Assembly (NCBI GenBank): GCA_030524175.1
Contig: JAUNHC010000035.1
Coordinates: forward strand, 1-61,558
Direction of reading: 5' to 3'
Source of the DNA: Eubacteriales bacterium
GTDB taxonomy: Bacteria > Bacillota > Clostridia > Lachnospirales > Lachnospiraceae
Length of the DNA: 61,558 nt
The notes beneath the pieces were generated by a model that did not search any database, had not been told where the DNA came from, and saw nothing but the letters and a program-made list of their open reading frames with translations. The translations under genes and the position numbers were made by a program. This document shows, piece by piece, positions 7,889 to 16,313 of this stretch (positions are counted from its first letter, which is position 1; every line of letters starts with the position of its first letter).

Positions 7889-8697
7889 GGCAGTAACCGC
7901 AGATCATCCGAAGGAAGTCTGCCAAAGACTGCCTTATATGTTTTGGAAAAATAGGAGTCATTGTTAAAACCGCTTAAAGCAGCGCTTTCACTGACGCTGT
8001 GGTTTCCCTCCAGCAGCAGGCTTCTCGCATGCTGGCATTTGAGGAAATTTACATATTGGATAATGGTATTACCTGTCATTTTCTTAAATGAATGACACAG
8101 ATAAAACTTACTGTAACTGGTGTCAGCGCACAATTCATCGATGGTAATGTGTTCAAGAAAATGCTCACGCAGATACGAAATTATCTTTTTTACTGCCTGT
8201 ACCTGCTGATTATCCGAAGATTTCCGTTTGGCCGTATTATCAAGATACTCCCGCATCAAAAGGATGACAATAGAAATAATCTCTGTCTGTACAGCCTGTT
8301 TGTAATAAGCATCCTTTCTTTCCATTTCCGAGATGATTCGTCTGATGGATGCTTCCATTCGGGCATCCTTTATCTTTTTAAAAAAAACAAACAGATGTGG
8401 CTCAAGCCTCAGAGGGCTGTATAGTGCGCTCCCCAAATCCAGGGAATACATGCGGCATTCGGATTCCGTAAGAACATCATGGATATCACCGGAATTGACG
8501 ATCGCAATATCGCCCTCTTCCACGAAAATACGGTCACTGCCGGAAATCACCCAGCCCTGCCCGTATTCACAATAAATGACCTCTATACAGTCGTGCCAGT
8601 GGAGATACGCATCGTCAGGATGACTGGTAGAGAGTACCCTGCATCCAAAAATAAGCGGGAATTCCGCATCAAGATCATTGTGTAATTCATACTTCAT
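7885..8697 (-). CDS. AraC family transcriptional regulator
   Basis: The 270-residue protein has an N-terminal cupin-like sensor (residues about 20-90, with DAYLHWHDCIEVIYCEYGQG) and a C-terminal double HTH (about 170-265, ITIDELCADTSYSKFYLCHS and the second motif SVSESAALSGFNNDSYFSKT). AraC proteins of this layout bind a small effector and usually activate an adjacent gene. It is divergent from the MATE exporter at 8910, the likely target. A minus-strand promoter TTGACA (8805-8800), 18-bp spacer, TATACT (8781-8776) precedes it. Confidence 0.92.
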   Translation of the reverse strand: MKYELHNDLDAEFPLIFGCRVLSTSHPDDAYLHWHDCIEVIYCEYGQGWVISGSDRIFVEEGDIAIVNSGDIHDVLTESECRMYSLDLGSALYSPLRLEPHLFVFFKKIKDARMEASIRRIISEMERKDAYYKQAVQTEIISIVILLMREYLDNTAKRKSSDNQQVQAVKKIISYLREHFLEHITIDELCADTSYSKFYLCHSFKKMTGNTIIQYVNFLKCQHARSLLLEGNHSVSESAALSGFNNDSYFSKTYKAVFGRLPSDDLRLLP

Positions 8698-8725
8698 TTG
8701 TCATCGCACATCCTTCCGTAGAACA

Positions 8726-8827
8726 ATATCGTGTTATATCGTGACAATATACTTTCTTCTTATTCCTTGAATTCTAGTATATAATGCTCTTATGTTCATT
8801 GTCAAACTATATTAGCACGGACAATAT
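8726..8827. promoter_or_regulatory. Divergent araC/MATE control region with repeats
   Basis: Between the divergent genes lie a direct repeat ATATCGTG (8726-8733 and 8736-8743), GACAATAT at 8743-8750 and again at 8820-8827, and its partial inverse ATTGTC at 8798-8803. The minus-strand promoter (TTGACA 8805-8800, TATACT 8781-8776) lies among them. AraC proteins often bind direct repeats, so these are candidate operators. A convincing plus-strand promoter was not found. Confidence 0.5.
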
Positions 8828-8909
8828 AAGAGCAGTTTTTTTGCGGAATTCCCCTATTGTAGAAGTGCAGACGGGAAGCGTTAGAGTCCATTAGAAGGAG
8901 TAAACACAT

Positions 8910-10292
8910 ATGTTGCAGGAGAAGGATAAGGCTTTTTACGGCAGAGTGACCAATATAGCATTGCCCATTCTGGCCCAGGGGCTGTTAACCTATTTAGTTG
9001 GTTTTGTTGACAATATCATGGTGGGGCAGATTGGAACGGAGGCCATGTCAGGAGTGGCTATCGGGAATCAACTGCATTTTGTCTATGCCACCTGCCTTTT
9101 AGGGATTGTCGCTGGAGGGAGTGTGTTCGGCGCACAATTTTATGGCGGTAAGGATATGAACGGTTTTAGAGAGTCGTTTCGGTTCCGTTTTCTTGTCTGT
9201 CTGGCTTTATCCGTCATTGCGTTTTTTATCCTGCTTGTGTTTGGAAAAAGCTTTATTTCCCTTTTTTTATATACAAGAGGGGATGGGGCGGACGCAGCCA
9301 TGACCCTGCTGTATGGAAAGCAATATTTGTCTATTTTGTTGTTCGGTATGGCTCCTTATGCGCTGACACAGGTATATGCGAGCGCCATGAAGGATATGGG
9401 TAAAACGCTGATACCTATGATCGCCAGTATCACAGCAATCTTGTCCAATACTGTCCTGAACTATCTGCTGATTTTCGGGACGTTTGGCTTTCCCAGGTTA
9501 GGGGTAAAGGGTGCGGCGATCGCCACGGTCATATCCAGACTGACAGAGCTTTTCATTATCCTGTTTGCAGTATACAAACCGGAAAGCGCTTTTAGGGATT
9601 TACACCGCGCATTTGGAAAACACAGGAAGAAAGCCGCATTAAGCAGGAGGATTTTAGTTAAGGGTCTGCCGCTTATGGTCAATGAATTTTTTTGGTCGAT
9701 CGGAACCGTCATTATGCTGCAGTGCTACTCTTTCAGGGGGATTCAGGTGGTGGCGGGATTAAACATCGCTACGTCCATGTATAACATCTTTACGGTAGTA
9801 TATCAGTCTGTGGGCGGTACGGTGGCGATTATGATGGGACAGTTAATTGGCGCAGGCAAAATGCAGGAAGCAAAAGAAGTGAACAAGAGGTTATTTTCCA
9901 TTGCCGTCCGGTTAAGCGTTATCTGCGGGATAGCGTTGTTTGCCGCCGCCCCCTTTATTCCACGGCTATATGCCACCACCCCGGCAGTAAAAGACCTTGC
10001 GGCACAGCTTATGCGCATTTTGGCATTGTGCCTGCCGATTTCCTGTTTTACTCATGTTGCCTTTTTTACAATACGTGCAGGAGGAAAAACGATTGTCACG
10101 TTGTTGTATGATAGTTTAAATCTTTGGGTTATCAATATCCCGTTGGCTTTTTGCCTGACAAGGTACACCGATATGCCCATTGTGCCTGTTTATTTTATAT
10201 GTCAAATGGCAGAGATAGTGAAGCTCATTGCCGGATATATTCTGGTGAAAAAGGGAGTCTGGCTGAATAATATTGTGAGGGAAACTCAGTAA
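8910..10292 (+). CDS. MATE family efflux transporter
   Basis: The 460-residue protein has the length and twelve-helix pattern of multidrug and toxin extrusion pumps, which use Na+ or H+ gradients. Recognisable stretches are IALPILAQGLLTYLVGFVDN near the start, VGQIGTEAMSGVAIGNQ after helix 1, and the second-half repeat beginning with ILVKGLPLMVNEFFWSIGT. The start ATG follows AGAAGGAG. Being divergent from an AraC regulator suggests inducible expression. The substrate is unknown. Confidence 0.93.
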   Translation: MLQEKDKAFYGRVTNIALPILAQGLLTYLVGFVDNIMVGQIGTEAMSGVAIGNQLHFVYATCLLGIVAGGSVFGAQFYGGKDMNGFRESFRFRFLVCLALSVIAFFILLVFGKSFISLFLYTRGDGADAAMTLLYGKQYLSILLFGMAPYALTQVYASAMKDMGKTLIPMIASITAILSNTVLNYLLIFGTFGFPRLGVKGAAIATVISRLTELFIILFAVYKPESAFRDLHRAFGKHRKKAALSRRILVKGLPLMVNEFFWSIGTVIMLQCYSFRGIQVVAGLNIATSMYNIFTVVYQSVGGTVAIMMGQLIGAGKMQEAKEVNKRLFSIAVRLSVICGIALFAAAPFIPRLYATTPAVKDLAAQLMRILALCLPISCFTHVAFFTIRAGGKTIVTLLYDSLNLWVINIPLAFCLTRYTDMPIVPVYFICQMAEIVKLIAGYILVKKGVWLNNIVRETQ

Positions 10293-10571
10293 GACAATGG
10301 ACATGCGTTATACGTTTGCCCTGCCTGCCATTTTGCGGAATCCTGGAAATGGTGCGGAAATGGCAGTAATAGACATTCCTATTCCCCCAATCTACAACCA
10401 TAAGGGAATCTTTGATATTTTGCTAGTGCTGCATTGTTGCGGTGCATTATTGTTCAGTTCGGCGGCTATCGTTTTTTTATCAAGTATAGACACAGCAAGC
10501 GGAATAAGGATGACAAAAACATTCAGTGTCCTTAAATGATGAACAAGAGTATATAAAATGGAGGAGCTACT
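10293..10571. other. Intergenic stretch without a supported gene
   Basis: No gene with a ribosome binding site or recognisable product is visible. An 80-codon frame at 10297-10539 begins just after the MATE stop but its product (PIPPIYNHKGIFDILLVLHC) has no family resemblance, so I treat it as chance. Confidence 0.4.
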
Positions 10572-10619
10572 ATGAAAATTGTTATTGTGGTGAATGCTGG
10601 TAAAGGGGGATATGTATGA
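10572..10619 (+). other. 15-codon frame resembling a flavodoxin N-terminus
   Basis: A good ribosome binding site (GGAGGAGC) precedes an ATG encoding MKIVIVVNAGKGGYV, whose TGA overlaps the next start as ATGA. The peptide resembles the first beta strand and the phosphate loop of flavodoxin-like proteins. It may be a truncated gene start now acting as a leader that couples translation to the DUF3795 gene. Confidence 0.35.
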
Positions 10620-10840
10620 AGAAAGCGTATTGTGGAATGAATTGTGAATGCTGCGTGGAGTTCCCCCGTAGATGTCAGGGGTGCAATACTACAGCCGGAA
10701 AGCCACTTTGGACAAGCGAATTTGATGATTGTGTGTGTCCAATCTATGTTTGCTGTGTTTTGAAGAAACAACTTTCCGACTGTTGGGAATGTCATGAAAC
10801 GATATGCGCTATAAAGAAGAAATTGGAAATGCCTATGTAA
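10616..10840 (+). CDS. DUF3795-type cysteine-rich protein, short
   Basis: The 74-residue product has eleven cysteines, with the order AYCGMNCECC, CQGC, CPIYVCC and CWEC, matching the DUF3795 family found across anaerobes. The function is not established; a metal- or Fe-S-binding role is likely. It ends sooner after the last Cys pair than its relatives and runs into a foreign sequence, so it may be truncated at the 3' end. A GGGGGA site precedes ATG 10616. Compare the longer family member at 26049. Confidence 0.65.
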   Translation: MKKAYCGMNCECCVEFPRRCQGCNTTAGKPLWTSEFDDCVCPIYVCCVLKKQLSDCWECHETICAIKKKLEMPM

Positions 10841-11180
10841 ATATTGCTTTTGATGAACCAACCCTTTTTGGATTTTTGTTTTTGGATGGAAGCGGTGGCT
10901 ACTGTATAGGTGGTATGGAAACAATATATGAATTGTCAGAAAATAATGACTTAATCAAAAAAACGAATTTTTTGACGTTACCATAAATAATGCGGCTGAA
11001 TATATTGGGAATTGTACCATATATTCACATGGCATATTAGCACTTGCAGTATCGGGCGCTATAAAAAGTGATAAGGATCAAGTATTGCAAATGATTGACA
11101 ATGCTGGCTATGCTTTTCTCTTAAAAGCAGGCGGAAATATTGATTTTACAATGGGACTTAATAACAAATTCGAAAGGTAG
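10804..11180 (+). pseudogene. Unidentified gene broken by a frameshift in an A-run
   Basis: The first part reads EEIGNAYVNIAFDEPTLFGF and continues to ENNDLIK at an A7 run (10967-10973). One extra A would join it to the second part, NEFFDVTINNAAEYIGNCTI, which stays open to TAG at 11178-11180. The combined product would be about 125 residues. I do not recognise the family. The 5' end overlaps the DUF3795 frame and lacks its own binding site, so the true N-terminus may be lost. Confidence 0.6.
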
Positions 11181-11185
11181 AAAAA

Positions 11186-11284
11186 ATGACCTCTAGTGAT
11201 ATAATAGATTATGTAACAAAATATGACCATGAGATTGGCTCAATAAGTAAAATTTTTGTAGGTTTGATCGATTCTGTAATTTAA
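11186..11284 (+). other. 32-codon frame, function unknown
   Basis: A short frame starts six bases after the preceding pseudogene and encodes TSSDIIDYVTKYDHEIGSIS. There is no clear ribosome binding site. It could be the N-terminus of a truncated gene. I cannot assign it. Confidence 0.2.
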
Positions 11285-11395
11285 AAACTTAAATATTCAT
11301 CCTTACTTTCTTGACGATATAAACATACCAATATATACTATAAACACCAATTGAACAAAATATTGTGAAAATTAGAAGCTGCAAGGAGAAAGAGT

Positions 11396-11890
11396 ATGCT
11401 TTTAACCATAGAATGTGTGATTGCTTGTATTATTTTTGCAGTAATAATACTACCAACACAGTATAAAGACCCTGTTAAATATATTATGTCATACCCTCCA
11501 GAAATTAGAAAAAGAGTAGAATCTTTGCCGCAATATAAAAATTCTATTAAAAGGACTGAAAAAGGGCATATATTAAAAAAACTTATTGCTGTATTTGTAT
11601 TCATTCCTCTTTTGTCGGCAGTGGCCTATTATTCTGGAGCAAAAAACTTTCAGACAGCATTTGTACATGTGTTTATCTTATTCCTTTCCGTTAATTTATT
11701 TGATGTAATCGTGCTTGATATTGGTGTGTTTTGCCATAGTAAAAAATTAAGGATAGCAGGGACCGAGGATCTTGACAAGGAATACAAGAATTATTTATTC
11801 CATGTTAAAGGAGGCATGAAAGGAATCGTGTTAGGAATTGCGGTCGCTCTTTTATCGGCGGGCGTTGTTCACATGGTATCTATGATATAA
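11396..11890 (+). CDS. Hypothetical membrane protein with four helices
   Basis: The 164-residue protein has hydrophobic segments at about 4-20, 61-78, 84-105 and 142-162, and a polar loop between the first two (LPTQYKDPVKYIMSYPPEIR) that recurs, from memory, in uncharacterised clostridial membrane proteins. AAGGAGAAAGAG precedes ATG 11396. It stands alone in the same direction as the beta-lactamase gene 88 bp downstream. No function can be assigned. Confidence 0.7.
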   Translation: MLLTIECVIACIIFAVIILPTQYKDPVKYIMSYPPEIRKRVESLPQYKNSIKRTEKGHILKKLIAVFVFIPLLSAVAYYSGAKNFQTAFVHVFILFLSVNLFDVIVLDIGVFCHSKKLRIAGTEDLDKEYKNYLFHVKGGMKGIVLGIAVALLSAGVVHMVSMI

Positions 11891-11978
11891 ATATATAAAG
11901 TTCAGTTTATCTGGGAAAATAACTAATTGGTGAAATGCGGAATTAATTTTATAAATCAGAATCAGTGGAGAAAATAGG

Positions 11979-12881
11979 ATGAGAAGATTTTTAAAACTTT
12001 TTTGTGTATCAATAATTTGCCTTATGATACTATGTGGATACTCCAAGGAACAGAAGATAGAGGTAAAAAAAGAACCAGAACAGATAGCGCAGCTGGAAAT
12101 TAGTAATAAAGCAGAGCAGATCGAGACTCAAAATGTCATAGAAGAAAGTGTTGATCTGAGCAGTGATTTTGATGGTACTAATGGTTGTGCAGTATTGTAC
12201 AGCCCATCAGAAAATAAGGTTTCTTTTTATAACAAGGATATGGCACAACAGGAAGCTTCTCCCTATTCGACATTTAAAATCGTGTCTGCATTATCAGGGT
12301 TGCATAATGGTATTATTAAAGATGAAACTTCTACAATGGATTATAATGGAACAGAATATCCAAACCCGGACTGGAATGGAAACTTGACCTTACAAGATGC
12401 ATTTCAGACATCATGTATATGGTATTTTCGTCAGGTTATAGATGCTGTAGGACAAGATGAGCTGAACAAAGAGTTGGGTGGGCTGAAATATGGCAATTGC
12501 GATATCTCTGAATGGGATGGCAGCAATATAAATCCATATAAAGAGTTAAATGGTTTTTGGCTGGATTCATCTTTGAAGATTTCACCCCATGAACAAGTAC
12601 AGGTTTTGTCGAAATTATTTGAAGGGCAAAGTATTTTTAGCTGTGACGATATTGAAATACTGGAAAGAATCATGCTGGTTCAGGATAACGGAATACAACA
12701 GGTATATGGAAAAACTGGCTCAGGTCCCGATGGAGAGGCCTGGTTTGTAGGATATAGTGAAAAAGACGGACAACGTGAATATTTCGCTGTATATCTTAAT
12801 GATCATTTGCATAAGGAACACATTACCGGCAGTGCAGCGAAAGAAATAGCCCTAAATATAGTGGATGATTCTCAATTATAA
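11979..12881 (+). CDS. Class D beta-lactamase family protein
   Basis: The 300-residue product has a hydrophobic N-terminus (VSIICLMILCGYS) that could be a signal or a poor lipobox around Cys19, then a charged linker and a penicillin-recognising domain. Class D motifs are in order: STFK (97-100) with the catalytic Ser97 and Lys100, SCI (145-147) at the SxV position, YGN (171-173), and KTG (245-247) followed by WFVGY. Such enzymes hydrolyse beta-lactams; the same fold also serves as the sensor of BlaR1. As there is no metallopeptidase part here, an enzyme is more likely. GGAGAAAATAG precedes the start. Confidence 0.85.
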   Translation: MRRFLKLFCVSIICLMILCGYSKEQKIEVKKEPEQIAQLEISNKAEQIETQNVIEESVDLSSDFDGTNGCAVLYSPSENKVSFYNKDMAQQEASPYSTFKIVSALSGLHNGIIKDETSTMDYNGTEYPNPDWNGNLTLQDAFQTSCIWYFRQVIDAVGQDELNKELGGLKYGNCDISEWDGSNINPYKELNGFWLDSSLKISPHEQVQVLSKLFEGQSIFSCDDIEILERIMLVQDNGIQQVYGKTGSGPDGEAWFVGYSEKDGQREYFAVYLNDHLHKEHITGSAAKEIALNIVDDSQL

Positions 12882-13013
12882 GTAAAGTATGAAAGCATCC
12901 GCAGTACCAGCAGATGTTCCTAAAGTTATGGAGAAACTTAGCATCCGACCATGTCTGTACTTTTCCGTGCAAAAAACACAGACCAGCGGCAGCCATTAGA
13001 AGGGGGATATCAT

Positions 13014-13520
13014 ATGTCATCAGGAAAACCGGTTGTGCGTCAGATTGCATGGCTGTCAATAGTTCCACAATTATTTATAATGGGGATATTGGTTTTAATC
13101 TTTCATTTATTTGTAAAGCCTTTTAAGTCCGCATTAATCCTCGCCATGATAATTTATTTGGCGGTTTCTTTAATATTGCGGCGTTGTGTTCCGCATCATC
13201 ACAGAAAAGGTATTTTATTATATCAGCAGGGAAACTATGAGAAAGCTATCGAAGAGTTTAGAAAAAGCTATGATTTCTTTTGCAGGCACACGTGGATTGA
13301 TAAATACCGCTGCATCACATTGCTATCTTCCAGCAGAACTTCCTATACGGAAATGGCATTGCTGAATATTGCTTTTTGTTATACGCAATCTAATAATGCA
13401 AAGCTTTCAAAGGAATATTATCAAAGGGTACTTGAGCTTTTTCCTAAAAGTGAAATGGCTAAAAGCGCATTAAATATGATATCTTCATTTGAAAACGAAG
13501 AAGATGATATTGACGGTTGA
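13014..13520 (+). CDS. Membrane-anchored TPR-like protein
   Basis: The 168-residue protein starts at ATG 13014 after GAAGGGGGAT. Two transmembrane segments lie at about 12-30 and 38-53, followed by a soluble part with tetratricopeptide-like helices: KGILLYQQGNYEKAIEEFRK and MALLNIAFCYTQSNNAKLSK. It ends in an acidic tail. Such small TPR anchors usually mediate protein contacts. No partner is evident from the neighbourhood, which is full of broken genes. Confidence 0.7.
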   Translation: MSSGKPVVRQIAWLSIVPQLFIMGILVLIFHLFVKPFKSALILAMIIYLAVSLILRRCVPHHHRKGILLYQQGNYEKAIEEFRKSYDFFCRHTWIDKYRCITLLSSSRTSYTEMALLNIAFCYTQSNNAKLSKEYYQRVLELFPKSEMAKSALNMISSFENEEDDIDG

Positions 13521-13577
13521 TCTGTACCATAAAATGAACATTATATGAAATTTGTAATACGTAGGAGGTCTCAAAGG

Positions 13578-14346
13578 ATGCAGGAAACAAAAAAGATAGA
13601 TGAGAAGCTGTTATTAAATATCAACGGAGTACGGCAAGGCATGTTCCTCAAAGGTGCAGACATACATAATCCGGTGCTTCTTTATCTGCACGGCGGTTCC
13701 GGCTCATCTGAGATTGCGTTAGGCTCCCGAAAGGTTTTTCGCCTATATAGGCGTGGGTCAGGTGGCTTGGCAGCTTCGTTCAGAGCAGCTCGCCTATGAT
13801 TATATGTTAGAGAAGTTTCAATCAGTCAATGACAATGCAATGATAAAAAAGCTAAAAAAGTATGATAGGGACACCTGCGCATATGAAATAAAATATTTAT
13901 CGTCTGTGCGCTCTGAGGGGATGCAGAAGCTGGGTATCGGTATCATGCATAAAAGCAGATCTATGGCGCAGGAAGTGAAAAAGGTGCTGCGTTTTCGTGA
14001 ATATACTTGGGCGGAAAAGCTGAAATTTGCTGCCGGAAGCAGTTTTTCTGTCAAATCCTCCCTACAGGATTTTGTACTGAACACAGATATGGTCAATTTC
14101 CCCATCAAATTGGAAATTCCCATTTATGTATTTCATGGTATTTTCGATTATCAAATTTCGTATGTGATTGCAAAACAGTTTGTACAGAACACGGATGCAC
14201 CCCTGAAGGGGTTTTATACATTTGAAAATTCAGCACACTCTCCGTGTTTTGAGGAAGCGGATAAAATGTGCCGTATCATACGGGAAGATGTGTTTTTGGG
14301 TAAGAATGATTTGGCAGACAAAGGAAAAGGAGAAGAATGCCAATGA
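13578..14346 (+). pseudogene. Alpha/beta hydrolase with an internal deletion and frameshift
   Basis: The gene starts well (AGGAGGTCTCAAAGG before ATG 13578) and encodes NPVLLYLHGGSGSSE, the oxyanion-hole strand of proline-iminopeptidase-like hydrolases. At about 13735 the frame changes and the later part follows: AYIGVGQVAWQLRSEQLAYD through the acid and His regions (HGIFDYQIS, NSAHSPCFEEAD). The roughly 70-100 residues that should carry the GxSxG nucleophile elbow are absent, so the enzyme is dead. This is a deletion and not a sequencing slip. Confidence 0.8.
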
Positions 14347-14775
14347 ATCCAAAATTAACTATGCTGCCATCTCTTGAAATAGAATCGTGGTCAGAAGAAA
14401 TGCTGTCTGATCTGACTTATTATAAGTATTTAGAAGACCGTGTCAGTATTGCACATATTGTAATTTCGACTGCATTAGGGCTGTATGCGAATGATGTTCT
14501 TTTTTTGAAAGATATGACGGCATTTATACACCTACCTCGAAGGTTCATTATCTGCACAGAAAATGACAAAACCAAAAGGAAAATGTTTATGCGGCTATCA
14601 TAAGGGAACATGGGACAAGTTGCCATGTATGTATAAATAAATACTTGAATATGCCAAACAAAATAATTTACCCCTCAAAGGTTATGCTTACGAAATAGGG
14701 TTAAATAAATTTGTCATCGCTGACTTAACGGAATATGTTACAAAAATAATGATTAAAATTGAAGAACACATTTGA
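14343..14775 (+). pseudogene. Decayed effector-binding (GyrI-like) domain of a MerR-type regulator
   Basis: Three frames are needed to read this region. The first gives IESWSEEMLSDLTYYKYLED, a middle piece gives YTPTSKVHYLHRK, and the last gives KGTWDKLPCMYK, a stop, then ILEYAKQNNLPLKGYAYEIG ending at TGA 14773-14775. The last part matches the GyrI-like ligand-binding domain that follows the HTH in BmrR/BltR-type MerR proteins. No DNA-binding part is present upstream. It is a multiply frameshifted relic. Confidence 0.6.
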
Positions 14776-14880
14776 TTTTACAGTTAGAGTATATTTTGTT
14801 TTTAAAGCTATTCCGGATAATACCTTTTGGGCATGTTTGAGTACCAGTAATATTTTTTATAGCAGATAAAATATTGTCAT

Positions 14881-14924
14881 AAAAGAGGACTTCTGCATAC
14901 GTTAGGTGCCAGAAATCCTCTTTT
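14881..14924. terminator. Bidirectional terminator
   Basis: AAAAGAGGA (14881-14889) pairs with TCCTCTTTT (14916-14924), with an inner TTCTG/CAGAA stem. A on one flank and T on the other suit termination from both sides. It closes the minus-strand redox cluster and any read-through from the decayed region. Confidence 0.88.
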
Positions 14925-15014
14925 GTAAGCTATTTTTACAACCCGTGTACTTTTTGGGGTTGATCTGCTGAGGTCAATATCATCAACGACACCTCTGCTG
15001 TGTGTAGTCAATAT

Positions 15015-16271
15015 CTAGCTGATCTGCTTTTCCAACAGCTCATTGACCGTATTTGCCCAGTCATCTTTGGTGGTGGCCCCCATAACCGTTTTGATCACTT
15101 CACCTTTGTCGTTGAGGAAAAAACTGGTAGGGAAGGCAGTCACGTCCGGCAGAATGTCAGACTGAAGCTTTTCTCCGGGGATGATGTTCGTATAGGTAAC
15201 ACCGGTCTTTTCCACGATCTCTTTTGCCAGATCTAACTGATCCTGGCCTACCTCTCCTTTCTCGTTTACCACATCGGCTGCGATTCCCACGACCTTGAAA
15301 TTTTTCCCTGCAGCGGCAAATTCCTTGTTCAGCTCTTCCAAGTGAGGCATTTCCTCCAGACAGGGATTACAGAAGGTGGCCCAGACGTTCACCATCGTGA
15401 CTCCGTCTTTTGCCAGCAGATCCTCCGGCAGGGCTTTGCCGTCCAGGTCGGTCCCGTCCAGTGCAACATCCTGGAACAGTTCATTGCTGTCCGCGTAAGT
15501 CATCTCTGCGCTGGAATCGCTTGCCAGCATTGCTTTCATGTCATATTCCTTTAAGATTGCCGAAGCCTGCTCTACCAGCTTTTTCGCCTCCTCAGCAGTG
15601 GCGCAGGTGACAGTGTTTCCAAGGAAATAGCCGTCTTTACTGGTACCGGTCAGCTTAACCACATCTTCGGTAGTTACGAAGATCTCATACAGCGGTGCAT
15701 TTTCTTCCGTGAGTCCTCCCACCTTGCCTTTTTCGCTATAGCCGTACAGTCCGGTGATCTCATACTCTGCCTTGCCAAGCGGCGTATCCACAGTTACCTT
15801 ATCGCCCACCTTTTTTCCCATACTTTCCGCCATAGAAGCCGGGATCACACAGCCGCCGGTGGAACCGTCTGCCGGGACCTTGCCCTCCGTCAGCTCATAA
15901 GTGACAAACAGTCCGTTTTCCTCCAGTTCAGGCTCTCCGCTGAGGAGCAGATCCTTATTGTCAGCCAAAGATACATTGTCAATATAACCTGAGATATGGT
16001 TTGGGCATTCCATTCCGGGCAGTTCCATTACTTTTTTCCATGTATCATAGCTGAGTTTCTTATCCGCTGTGAAACGGACACTGCAGTCCATCAGTTTCTG
16101 GTCTTCCTCACTGATAGGATCCTCTTGTACGATATCGCTTATGTCCGGTGCCGGGCTGTCACTGTCTGCAGATGCGGACTCAGATGAGGAAGTGGCGGCA
16201 GAGGAGGTGCCGCAGACAGCAAGGGAAATTGTCAGGCCTAAGGCCAGGAATAATGTAGATAATTTTTTCAT
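15015..16271 (-). CDS. Lipoprotein fusing an FtsX-type extracellular domain to a TlpA-like thioredoxin
   Basis: The 418-residue protein has an N-terminal signal with a candidate lipid Cys20 (SLAVC; Val at -1 is atypical). A Ser-rich linker follows, then residues about 60-250 resemble the extracellular core (MacB_PCD-like) of FtsX permeases: CVIPASMAESMGKKVGDKVT and YEITGLYGYSEKGK. Residues about 270-418 are a TlpA-like thioredoxin with WATFCNPCLEEMPHLEEL (Cys301, Cys304) and the cis-Pro region AFPTSFF. Thioredoxins of this class reduce or exchange disulfides outside the membrane. It is followed by a Fe-S membrane protein, a CXXC microprotein and an ABC/FtsX pair, so it likely works with them. 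Confidence 0.88.
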   Translation of the reverse strand: MKKLSTLFLALGLTISLAVCGTSSAATSSSESASADSDSPAPDISDIVQEDPISEEDQKLMDCSVRFTADKKLSYDTWKKVMELPGMECPNHISGYIDNVSLADNKDLLLSGEPELEENGLFVTYELTEGKVPADGSTGGCVIPASMAESMGKKVGDKVTVDTPLGKAEYEITGLYGYSEKGKVGGLTEENAPLYEIFVTTEDVVKLTGTSKDGYFLGNTVTCATAEEAKKLVEQASAILKEYDMKAMLASDSSAEMTYADSNELFQDVALDGTDLDGKALPEDLLAKDGVTMVNVWATFCNPCLEEMPHLEELNKEFAAAGKNFKVVGIAADVVNEKGEVGQDQLDLAKEIVEKTGVTYTNIIPGEKLQSDILPDVTAFPTSFFLNDKGEVIKTVMGATTKDDWANTVNELLEKQIS

Positions 16272-16313
16272 GATTTTATCCTTTCATTTGTTTAAAATAT
16301 ATGTTTGTGAGTA

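Noticed and set aside
10297-10539. 80-codon frame after the MATE gene
   Set aside because: No ribosome binding site, no similarity to known proteins, composition of non-coding DNA.
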